From: Mesostigma viride
Lineage: Eukaryota > Streptophyta > Mesostigmatophyceae > Mesostigmatales > Mesostigmataceae
Assembly: GCA_009746045.1 (NCBI GenBank)
Contig: RPFO01000106.1
Coordinates: 1,914,211 to 1,978,210, forward strand
Direction: 5' to 3'
Length of the DNA: 64,000 bases
In this document: piece by piece, positions 1-8,906 of the stretch
Layout of the letters: each line of letters opens with the position of its first letter
Numbering within the stretch: the stretch's first letter is position 1
The notes under the pieces: model-generated
Database searches by the model: none
What the model was told of the DNA's origin: nothing
The model's input: only the letters and a program-made list of their open reading frames with translations
Made by a program: the position numbers and the translations under genes

Positions 1-3000
1 TGTACCAGCTGAACAAACTTGCCCTGCTCTGATAAAAAGCAAACAGAGCAGCAGATCTCCCCCTGACCTTGGTAACCTGGCGAGCATCCATGGAACTGTC
101 AACAAAGATCTCCAAGGTGATAGGCTGGGCAAAGTCAATCCCAGACAAAATCAGATCAGGGGTACTCTCCACCAACCGGGCTATGACTCGAGGCTTCTCA
201 TCCTCAAGCACCTCATCAGGCATTCTGCTATGGACCATCAAAGACGGACCACAGATGCTGGCAAACCAGGCCCACATGCCTCTCAACTCAGGTCCTGCAG
301 CCTGGGTGATCTTCTCTGGCAAGGCCTTCACAATGGTCTGTTTATAATCTCCTCCAGCCTGAAGCCTGATACTCCACTCCCCGTCCCTCCTGAACAGGGT
401 AGCCTGCATTCCACAGAACACTACAGGCTTGTTGGGCTCCTGCCACAGCTCCTTGCCCAGTGAAAACTTGCCACTGATGACAGGAATAAACTTCTTCAGC
501 CAGGTCGTGGGGGCTAGCAAATGCAGATCATCTCCATGCAAACTAGCATACACTGGCAGACCCTCCCATTGGGCCAGCAGCAAACAGGGATCAACTGAAG
601 ACACTCTCAAGCCACACTCACTGATCAGAGCTTCCTGCAGCGTGAGTCTCCAGATGATTGGGCTCGACCTGAGTCCTTCCAGGCCCTTCAGAATAACCAG
701 GAATTGTTGATGCAGCTCCAGCTTCCAGATGGCAGGCACCTCAACACAGTAAGGCTCATCCTGCTTCCACACCCTCCTGGCCACTTCTGGATCAGATTTT
801 AAAAATGCCCTCTTGAAGTCCAGCAGCACTGATGACATAGCTGCTCCCCTGTTCAGCAACCCCACGTAGAGACATAGCAAAATTCTCCATGTGTCGTGTA
901 GCATCCCTGGCGTGTATAGCTCCTCTCCTGGCAGACTCCCCGTGCCGTGATACTCATTCAGGACAGGCCTGACATGGGGCACTGATACCTCATCCACAAC
1001 CTTCCTCTTCAGCACAAATCTCAAAGCAAGCTTCCTTGATGCTGGGGGACGTCTGTCTGTTGGTGCAGCACACTCAAACTGCAACCACTCCTCCAATGCC
1101 TTGGAGAAGGCGAGCTTCCAAGCCTCAAACAAAGTAGGCGAGCTCATCTCTTGGACCAGCTGGTCATATGTCAAAGGAGAGTGTGCAGCAAGGCTCCTGT
1201 GAGTTATGCCAATACTGCTGGGGTGCAACACAGCTGGAATAACCAAACTGGCCGCTGGGGGCACCTCCCCTTCATCCCATTTTACACCCTTGACCGGCTT
1301 GGCCCTGCACCTGACTGGAAATGTTGTCCTGAAATTTTCTAGGGGAATCATCCCCCAGCCATCTCTTCTCAGAGCTGTAGCTCTGATAGAAATCCCAGGA
1401 TTGCCCAGAAAATTCTGACCCAAAATCACAGGGCCATCATAGTCCTCTAGGACAAGGAAGGTCACATCCACACCCATGACAGGGGCAGTAACCTCTCCCA
1501 ACACCCTTAGATGCGTCCTACCACTGAAATCAGACACCCAGGGGCAACTTGGTTCTCCGACCAGCAGTTCTCCTGTATGCTGAGGTCCCATGACAGAAAC
1601 CTGTGCATTGGTATCTATCTCCATGGCAGCTACCTCAGGTTCATCCAACTGGACAAGCTTGGACACCTTAGGCTCCTTCTTGGCTCTTTGCAAAGCCTGT
1701 ACAATATCTGATAGACGCACACCCCTAGGCCTGGTGTCGGGCCGTTCCGGAGGTGCAGCCTGTCCGCCTGCTTGCCCAACCACCGTATGTGAAGGTACCC
1801 CAGGGGCCGGGCCAGGGTCACCCTGAGGGCTCGATACAGCTGTAGCACCCTGATCAGGAAGCTCCACGTCACCCCCGCCTTGTACACCAGCGGGCACCTG
1901 GAAGAGGTCTCCTTGATTACCTCCCCGGGGACGGATCTTTGACCAGGACAGACGGTGCACTGCTTGGGAGCCATCAATGGCCACCCAGCACTTATGGCCA
2001 GCGGCTTCTACTCGGGTCACCACCCCATCATGCCAGCTGCCACGTTTCCCTGGAAAGCTTGGTTCCTTCCACACAACAACCTGTTGTCCAACGTTAGGTT
2101 CTAGGACACTCCAGCCCTTGTCTTTCTGCCTCAGCTTGAGGAACTTGGCCTCTAGCTTCTCCTTCCATGCCTGCTCAGCATCAGCTGGCAGCATCCTGGT
2201 ATGCAGCATAAGAGGATTGATGGCAATGTCACCAAAGAACATGGGAGTCCTCAGGTTCAGCCTGTCCTCCACAGAACGTAGCCATGCAGATGTCACAATG
2301 GCAGATGACGTCCTTGGAATCCTCTCCACCAGCAGCACAGTCTTGATCTCTTGGATGGCTCTCTCCACCACCCCTTGCTGGCCGTGGCTCTCCCTGGGTG
2401 TAATCAGCAACTCTGGAAACTCTGGCAGGTTCTCACAGCACTCAAACTGAATGTCACACTGCAACAACTCCAACCCAGGGTACCTGCTCCTTGTCAACTT
2501 CAGAGCAGCAATCAATGTAGGCTTCTCCATGTCAGGCAGGATCTCTAGGGTCTTGTACTTGGTATATCTGTCCACTGCCACCAGCAGCTTCAAACCCCTG
2601 ATTCTCTGAATATCTACCTGCACATGGCCTGGCTGCAAAATAGGAGTCCTGGCATGAGACTGCTTGGGCTTTCTAGCAACTAGCCTGCACTTGCAAGCTT
2701 GAGCAACCTGTTGGCAGATGGAGTACAACTCACTTCCTCCCAGCCGTCTAGCAACTTGCAAAGACTGAGCTGCATGGCCAAACATGGTATGCAACCTTGA
2801 GGCAATGTCATACAAGAGAGAAAACCTTTTATTGTCATTATTAGCACTCAAGGTATGTACAGATCCCTTATGTACAGGAGGCACCAGGGTCGTGCCTGTC
2901 AGACTGTCTCCAGCCCTATCCTCATCCTGACCATCCTGTGCCAGTCCTGCACGGTCAGAATGCTTCTGAGATCCACCTGGGTCCACATCACCAGGTCCTA

Positions 3001-3218
3001 CCTCAGGCTCAGCACCGCCATGGCGGGCACGTTGGCGAGTAACCACTGCAGCTACAGCTGGCATACTCTCTGTGGTAACCAAGCTTGCCCCATCGTGTCC
3101 AATAGGCTCTTTCACTAGAGCATGGGGCTGCCCCTCACTGCTGTCACTAGCAGCTTCATTACACACCCCTGGGGGCACCCTCCAGGGTTCAGGGATGTGT
3201 GCAGGCTCAATCAATGAT
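1..3218 (-). CDS. Pol polyprotein of element C: integrase, aspartic-protease-like domain, reverse transcriptase, start of RNase H (partial)
   Basis: Continuous open frame of over 1,070 codons, truncated by the window edge. Order read from the sequence: a GAG-pre-integrase-like HHCC region (RLHTMFGH ... ICQQ ... CKC, about 2800-2690); an integrase core with D in HVQVDIQ (about 2615), D in LLQCDIQFE (about 2450) and E in GVVERAIQE (about 2365); a basic integrase C-terminus; a retropepsin-like domain with EIDTNAQVSVM (about 1610) and GPVILGQNFLG; a copia-type reverse transcriptase with LLDFKRAFLKS (about 820) and LHGDDLHLL (about 530); then SSMDARQVTKV at the start of RNase H. Pol begins about 8 nt before the gag stop in another frame (-1), so a recoding event or separate initiation would be needed. 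The order INT-PR-RT is not the usual copia order PR-INT-RT. Family assignment is firm; the protease call rests on motif shape. Confidence 0.85.
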
Positions 3219-4462
3219 CAGCAGCCTTGCCCTTGCCCTTGTCCTGGGATGGACCAGCCTTGTCCTTGCTGCCACCCTGAGCTGGCTTGCTCTGACCTTC
3301 CTGCCTCAGGTACGAGGGACACTCATTCCTGAAGTGACCCTTCCCCTGGCAGAAATAACATTCCACCTGACTGATGTCCCGTGAGGTCCCACTGCTGGGC
3401 CCAGCCTTGGGAGGACCACCCACCCTCTTGAAGTCAAACTGGGACTGTGGATGTCCCGACTTCGGCGGGGTCCCCCGTCCAGCCCTTCTGTCACGCCCCC
3501 TCCTGGACCTTCCTCGACCCCTTGAAGAGGTCTCAGGCCCTCTCGAGGACGCTGGGCCCCCGTGGCCCGATCCCCTCATGGACTTAACCGTGGGTTCAGT
3601 GGCCTCCTCATCATTCTGACGAGGGCGCTTACCCCCACGTACTTGCCGCTGAAACACTCATACAACTGATCCGTCATGGCTGCCCAGCCATGGACCTGTC
3701 GCATGTGGATGGTCACATTATCCATGGTGACCGGATCCAGTTGCAGCGACTTGAGAAAGTCGCCCATGGCCATCCGATCTGCGACGAAGAAGCCCTTGGC
3801 CATGGCGTCCTCCCTCAGCTTGACGAAGTCTTCAAAGGCGTGGACCACTAGTTGCCCCTTGATGGGCTTGTAGTCCAGGTATTCTTGCTTCAGGTGGGAC
3901 CCATCTATGGTCCTCTTGTCACTCAGGAACACCTGAGTCGCGTCATAAACGCCGCCCAGGTGTCCCCCGCCGCGTGTCGCTCCCGAACAAACTTGAACAG
4001 CCGCCTCGCCGACTGCCGTATGTAGGCACTAGACGCCAGGATGCGAAGCTTGTCACCGTTGTATATCTCCGTGTACAAGTTCATGTCCTCTAACATCCTC
4101 TCAGCATCCCGGGGCTGCCAATTGTCCTTGATGGACTGAAACTGGCCTAGCACCGCGTACCCCTCAGCAACGGTTGGTCGCTTAGGCGCCGCTTGATCTG
4201 CGGCTGGCGCGTGCTGCCCGCCCTGCGATCCTTGGCTCTGATTATCTGGCACCTCAGCCTGGTCTCCCAGCGCCTGGCCGTCCCCGCGTCCATCGCGTCC
4301 ACCGCGTCCATCGCGTCCATCCAGCCCAGCGCCGCGCCGCCGAAGCCCATAAAGCCCGCTTGTTGGTTGATAGCTCCATCCTCCATGATGGCCTCTGTTC
4401 AGATCTGCTACAGCCAGCCAAGTGGCCAAGCAGCAATTAAAGCAATATAAGCTACTGAACAA
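3211..4462 (-). pseudogene. gag of element C, capsid and zinc-knuckle part, in three frames
   Basis: Three overlapping minus-strand frames (4462-3923, 3932-3576, 3657-3211) read as one Gag polyprotein broken by two frameshifts. The first has a Gly/Arg/Asp-rich linker, then a helical capsid-like stretch (VLGQFQSIKDNWQPRDAERM). The second continues the capsid (DFLKSLQLDPVTMDNVTIHM). The third is an Arg/Gly/Ser-rich nucleocapsid with an intact CCHC knuckle, CYFCQGKGHFRNEC, and a Lys-rich tail. The role is to package element RNA in virus-like particles. The breaks may be mutations or indel errors in the assembly. Pol follows directly in the -1 frame. Confidence 0.75.
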
Positions 4463-4488
4463 GAAAGGAAAGTGCCAAGTGTTACCAC

Positions 4489-5403
4489 TCAGGCAAGACC
4501 ACCACGGCTGGCCCCAGGCGCGTCCTGGTTCTCCTTGTCGCTGTCGTCGTCGCTGTCGCTCACCACAATCAGCTCTGGTACCCTGCTACCTGCTGCGCCG
4601 TCGTCGACCCGCTGTCGGCCCGCGATGACTGAATCGTCACCGTTGGTAAAGTAGACAGGTGACAACCCGTCGTTGGCACCTCGCGGATTGTACGTTGGCA
4701 CCTCGTGGTCGCCAGTGCCTCGTCGCCTAGCCCAGCGACACCCCCTGCTCCTACCTCAAGGTCACTCTCGTACCAAGAGGTGCAAACTCCTCCCAACGCG
4801 TCACACGAACGCGAAGGGGCGGGGGCAGCTCCTGAAAAGGAACTCTTACTCGCTCTGGAAACCTGCCGACTCTTGTCGCGCGCTGTCCTCCGGCGATGGC
4901 TTCCGCTGTCGCCCCGACCTCTGCAAGCCGCCTGTGTGCTCCGCTCCGCGTCGTTCACGCCTAACTGGCCCGCTGCAACACCCTCGTCGCCGATGCCGCC
5001 TGCGAAAGCACGTGGTACTCCCGCGCCCGCTACTGTCGGTACAAACTCGTGTCGCCCTGCGCCAGCTGCTCCGCAACCTCGCCTCGCCTTGCGCCAACTC
5101 CGTCCGCACTCGCTCTGCTACTGCAGTAATCACCGTCTGGATGCCGACCAACCCGTGAAGCTCCTGCTCAAGGTCGTCGATGCTCCGGTGCTCCGGAATG
5201 ACGATGGTTTGTACGTGTCGCAGAATTCGCTCCCAATCTTCGACCTGGTCGTCGACGAATTGCACGAAGCTGCGATTTACAGGCGGACGATCTGCAAGCA
5301 ACAAAGATAGATCCCGAACGACACGGCGTAATTCAGGAGAAATCGAACCCCCAGCAGACTGCCGAAACCGGAAATCCTGCTGCCGTTGTTCCTCCTGCAC
5401 CAT
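4489..5403 (-). pseudogene. N-terminal gag or leader region of element C, fragmentary
   Basis: Between the LTR and the capsid part of gag, minus-strand frames 5403-4846, 4958-4569 and 4701-4489 follow each other with shifts. The first is acidic and helical (QVEDWERILRHVQTIVIPEH; ELHGLVGIQTVITAVAERVR), like a coiled-coil Gag N-terminus. The last ends in an acidic tract (VSDSDDDSDKENQ). A small intron is possible between 4489 and the capsid frame, because a GGTAACACTT donor-like site and several acceptor-like CAG sites lie there. I do not recognise a domain. The assignment is by position between the LTR and the CCHC part of gag. Confidence 0.45.
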
Positions 5404-5496
5404 TCACCACCGGACGAGCTCCTCTCGTCGTCAAAGCTGCACACCGCAACCGGCAACGACCCTCCTGGCCGTTCCGCTGAGACTGGTTGTAATTTG

Positions 5497-6189
5497 AGTT
5501 AACTTTCTTCGCACACGCAATGTGAAGGATATGGTTGCAATGCAGCAATGTGTGAATATGGTTGGAAACGGAGCTTTGTTAAATCGGATAATGTTTACAG
5601 CGCTCAACACTTGAGGCTTGTACACGAGCTTGCCAAGTCAAGGCACAACACGTGAGGCGGGCTCGCAAGAGATGCCCATTTGGCACTGGCCTATTGTTTA
5701 TATACTTGTGCACTGTGCTTGCTAGTCCTGAGCAGCCTAGGAGGCCTGCTCAGTAATAACACCCCGGTACAGTATTCACTACCTGTACAGCGCCCACTCC
5801 TATACAGTAGGTCTGCCATACAGGCACAGTGACTACAGAGCACAGTCCACAGTGACTATTGCATCTGCACCTAGAAGTCCAGGACTAAGCCTGCGGTACC
5901 AACAGACCACAGGTTAAGGTTCCTATTTCCTGCGTACGACGTATCAATCCAATACCGTCGTAGGTACAGCACCTAATTCCTGTCAGCCCAGGAATTACTG
6001 TCGACCCCATATGTCGTCGGCAAATATTCACGTCCGACTTAGAAGAACAGCCGGCTCGCGCTCGCGCGCGACCGGGAAGTCGGAACGCCATAACTTTCTT
6101 GATACTTGTCGGAATGAACTCGTTCCGGTGCCGCTGGAATCGCAGAGATATGCCGAATCAGGATCACGCCAATGCGCTTGGAGTTAACT
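5497..6189 (-). repeat. 5' LTR of element C (693 bp)
   Basis: Both ends carry the palindromic octamer AGTTAACT. The right boundary is exact because A-family gag sequence resumes at 6190. The left boundary is set by the matching octamer just upstream of the element's internal region. The terminal AGTTA/TAACT also occurs at the LTR ends of the unrelated A/B family, in place of the usual TG/CA. The second LTR is outside the window, so identity cannot be measured. Confidence 0.75.
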
Positions 6190-8422
6190 CATAGGCCATT
6201 GCCTTCCTGAAGTCCTCCCACTTATCCTTCAGACCTGCCAGGATTACTGACAGGGTGGTAGGGTCCAGTTCTGCCTTTTGTAGCCATAGGTGTACTAGGT
6301 ACTTGGCATTGAGCTTCTTCAGCTCCTCATCCCCCTCTATGTACATGACATACTTTTTGTTGTCACTCACATAGTCACGCTTATTGACCTTATAGGCCTC
6401 TATCCACTGGAAGCCCTTAAGCACTTCTAAGTGCTCCCCCGTGGTAACAAGTGCCCTAAGATCAACCATGAACTGCGCCCACAACACATTTTCTGCCACG
6501 TCTACCCCGCTGCTGGCACGCTTTTGGTACAATTGTACCAACTGCTGGATAGGCCTGGCAGATTGATGGATGGGTGTGGACGCACGTAGAGAGGCAAACC
6601 AATCACGGACATTGTCGCTAGCATATGCATGTGACAACTTAAACAACCACTCCCTAGCTTCGTCCTGGGTATGGCCCTCTGGCAAACCCGGAAACACTAG
6701 CTTGTCCTCTTTCTTTTTTGGATCAAACCTGGGCCTAGTCAAGGCCATGGTGGAGGTTGTTGTCGTTCCTGCAGTTGGCGGTTGCTGCTGCTGCTGCTGT
6801 TGCTGTCGCTGCTGCTGCTGCTGCCGCTCCCCGCCCTCGTGCCGTGTTGGTGCAGACTCCTGCGTGCCGTGTCCTGCCCCGCCCTGGTTACCCCCCCTCT
6901 CCCCGTCATCCTCCCCCTCGTCCCTCTTCCGCTTTGGCTGGGGTGCGCATGCCTCTGCCTGCGCCCTTCGCTTGGCCGGCTTCAGCGATGCCACTAGCCT
7001 GGCCACCGTGTCGGCCAACGTCGCCTGCTCGCCTGGAGACAGCGGGGTATCTGCTTCCAGCATGGCTTGCGCCAGCTGAAGCTGATCAATGAGGTCCTCC
7101 CTGTTGGACAGGTTAGACGGTCCGGCTTCACCAGGCTGCCTGTAAACACGCGTGCGTGCGGCAGTGCCATCACGGTTGGTGATGGTCTTCTTAGGCTGCG
7201 ACAAATAATAAAACATTTGGCTTGCAGAAACATCCTCATCCGCACCAAGGCCAAACTCGGCTCTCACCGCTTCACCAAGCGGTCCCCTCACCGCTGTCTT
7301 ACGTGCATGCTTGAGCATGCGTCGTCGCTGCTTCAGGATACGTCCCTCCATCCTGCCCACATTGGCTTCCCACCGTGCCAGCGAGCGTCGGTAACGCTCC
7401 TGCGCCTCCTGCCTGCCAGGCGCCTCCATCTCAGCCATGCGCTGCAGCTTCATTGCCTGCGCCTTTTTCCATACCCAGAGCTCGCGGATCATCCTGTCCC
7501 TGCGCACCTGGGTGATCGACAGCTTGAGCTTGATGCGCTCCGCCAGCGCAACCTGCCTCTCCCGCTCCGCCTGCTCGCGCTCCTTCTTGGCCTCTGCCGC
7601 GGCCCTCCGCGCCTGCCGACGGAGCTTGTCGGCTTTGAATGTCTCCATGCGCTTCTGCGCTTCACGCTCCCGCGCCACCATTGCCGGGGTCATGAGGATC
7701 TCGTCCTCCGCAGATGCCCCCGACGGACCTGTCAAAGAGAACTCCGACTCCTGATGCACACCTAGGTGTACCTTCGGTTCCCGAGACCGACGCAGACTCT
7801 TAAAACATGCGAGGTCCCCCCGACGCATCACCTCAAACTGCTCCTCGCCAGAAGCCACATCGCTGCGAAACAACGCCCGGCGCACGTTCTCAGCATCCGC
7901 CCTCTGCTGGGCGCGAGCACGAGCGTGCGTGTCCGCGCGCCGAAACTCCCTCTCCTCGCGCTCAGCCATCGCCCTGGCGAAGCCTTCGTCTGCGGCCACC
8001 TGTCGCGAACGAACGTCGTCCTGCTCCTCGGCTGAGGAACCAGGCTGAAGCCCATACAGCTCCATGGACTCCTCCTCTGCAGGAGGTGCCGACGGTCCCG
8101 CCCCCGCCGCTGCAGCTGTCGGGGCGTAAGGAGGACCCCTCGGCCTGTTGACCACAGGCGTGGATCCCCTCCCCTGCGGATACAGGGGCACTCGCACCAC
8201 AACGCTGCTGTAGGAACCCTCAGACCAATGGCCCGAGGAAGACGTCCCCGACGTCGAGGGATCAGCCTCCATGGACTGATTGAAACTACGAGCCGCCCGC
8301 TCGATCTCTTTCTGAGCCGCGAGCTCAGAGTCGGACGTCCCCGACGATGAAGACGTCGGAGAGCTGGACCGGCTCCTTGTGCGCATTGGAGCCTTACCCT
8401 TGTTCGCATTTGGGTTAGACAT
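6164..8422 (-). CDS. Gag of element A, 752 codons, last residues read into the LTR of element C
   Basis: An open frame starting at the ATG at 8422, about 105 bp inside the LTR. N-terminal Ser/Thr-rich and basic region; a long Arg/Ala/Glu-rich coiled coil (about residues 150-380, e.g. RRQARRAAAEAKKEREQAER); a polyglutamine tract (about residues 538-560); then a conserved capsid-like part beginning RPRFDPKKKEDKLVFPGLPE and ending DKWEDFRKAMAY. The final residues ELTPSALA come from the inserted LTR of element C, so the true C-terminus (basic region and zinc knuckle, seen in B) is missing. The same gene in element B is broken by several 1-nt indels, whereas this copy is open over the shared part. 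Function: Gag structural protein. The coiled coil is longer than usual for copia Gag. Confidence 0.85.
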   Translation of the reverse strand: MSNPNANKGKAPMRTRSRSSSPTSSSSGTSDSELAAQKEIERAARSFNQSMEADPSTSGTSSSGHWSEGSYSSVVVRVPLYPQGRGSTPVVNRPRGPPYAPTAAAAGAGPSAPPAEEESMELYGLQPGSSAEEQDDVRSRQVAADEGFARAMAEREEREFRRADTHARARAQQRADAENVRRALFRSDVASGEEQFEVMRRGDLACFKSLRRSREPKVHLGVHQESEFSLTGPSGASAEDEILMTPAMVAREREAQKRMETFKADKLRRQARRAAAEAKKEREQAERERQVALAERIKLKLSITQVRRDRMIRELWVWKKAQAMKLQRMAEMEAPGRQEAQERYRRSLARWEANVGRMEGRILKQRRRMLKHARKTAVRGPLGEAVRAEFGLGADEDVSASQMFYYLSQPKKTITNRDGTAARTRVYRQPGEAGPSNLSNREDLIDQLQLAQAMLEADTPLSPGEQATLADTVARLVASLKPAKRRAQAEACAPQPKRKRDEGEDDGERGGNQGGAGHGTQESAPTRHEGGERQQQQQRQQQQQQQQPPTAGTTTTSTMALTRPRFDPKKKEDKLVFPGLPEGHTQDEAREWLFKLSHAYASDNVRDWFASLRASTPIHQSARPIQQLVQLYQKRASSGVDVAENVLWAQFMVDLRALVTTGEHLEVLKGFQWIEAYKVNKRDYVSDNKKYVMYIEGDEELKKLNAKYLVHLWLQKAELDPTTLSVILAGLKDKWEDFRKAMAYELTPSALA

Positions 8423-8906
8423 TTTTCAAAAAAAAACTGGAGGTAGAAAAATGGAATGGGTTGTTTTGTTCGCGAAATGAACGCTCGTCGTCCTGTTGTG
8501 TGTATTGTTTTTGGAGTTTTTAATGCAAGTTATGCAACACAAAGCTTGGAATGCTTGGGCACTGCCAAATGGCGTGTGTGTGCGTGAACGACGAGACACC
8601 TTGGCATTAGGATAATGTGGCACATATACTGCTGGCCAGCCGCCAACTATGGCTGGCCAGACTTTGCGTAAGTTAAACTAACTTACTGATCCTGGACGGA
8701 CTAGCCTATCAGTTACAACCTGATCTAGTCAGTCCTAACATGACAACTACAGTCCCGGTACTGAGGTACCGGCTCATCACATACTGAGTACAGCCACGTG
8801 TCCATGCCACGACTGCTCTAGTCCAGCACCGTCCCAGTACCCAATTGGGCGCCGGCGGTGCTGGCACGTGTCCACTTAGGCTACAGGCGGGAGACTTAGA
8901 CTAACT
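6190..8906 (-). mobile_element. Copia-like LTR retrotransposon A, 5' part (interrupted by element C)
   Basis: Same family as element B at 49604-57066: LTR, leader and gag align almost base for base. Only the 5' LTR (8528-8906), the leader and most of gag are visible. At 6190 the sequence switches into element C, so A's pol and 3' LTR should lie left of the window beyond C. The right flank is the minisatellite (agcaaggccgg...). A was inserted first and C later. Confidence 0.9.
8528..8906 (-). repeat. 5' LTR of element A (379 bp)
   Basis: Nearly identical to the two 377-bp LTRs of element B (49604-49980 and 56690-57066), with a few substitutions and small indels (for example acacaaagc for acacgaagc). 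On the plus strand it starts AGTTATGC and ends GACTAACT, so in the element's sense it runs AGTTA...TAACT. It contains an inverted repeat, ctggccagcc...ggctggccag, near the middle. Confidence 0.92.

Larger units (their letters stand above)
1..6189 (-). mobile_element. Copia-like LTR retrotransposon C (left end outside window)
   Basis: Minus-strand element. Its 5' LTR is at 5497-6189, followed by a broken gag (about 5403-3211) and an open pol frame that runs off the left edge. The LTR begins and ends with AGTTAACT. It lies inside the gag gene of element A: A sequence resumes at 6190 (cataggcc...), exactly where the related element B reads cataggcc uninterrupted (about 54371). The target duplication should be CATAG; its second copy and the 3' LTR are outside the window. 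Pol carries integrase, a protease-like domain and reverse transcriptase in that order. LTR and pol differ clearly from elements A and B, so this is a second family. Confidence 0.85.

Noticed and set aside
3204-3657. Treating gag and pol of element C as viral genes of an infectious agent
   Set aside because: No envelope gene is visible and the domain set is that of an LTR retrotransposon.
6570-8151. Several plus-strand ORFs of 100-230 codons opposite gag of element A
   Set aside because: Shadows of the Arg/Ala-rich gag frame; the same applies to 54927-55865 opposite gag of element B.
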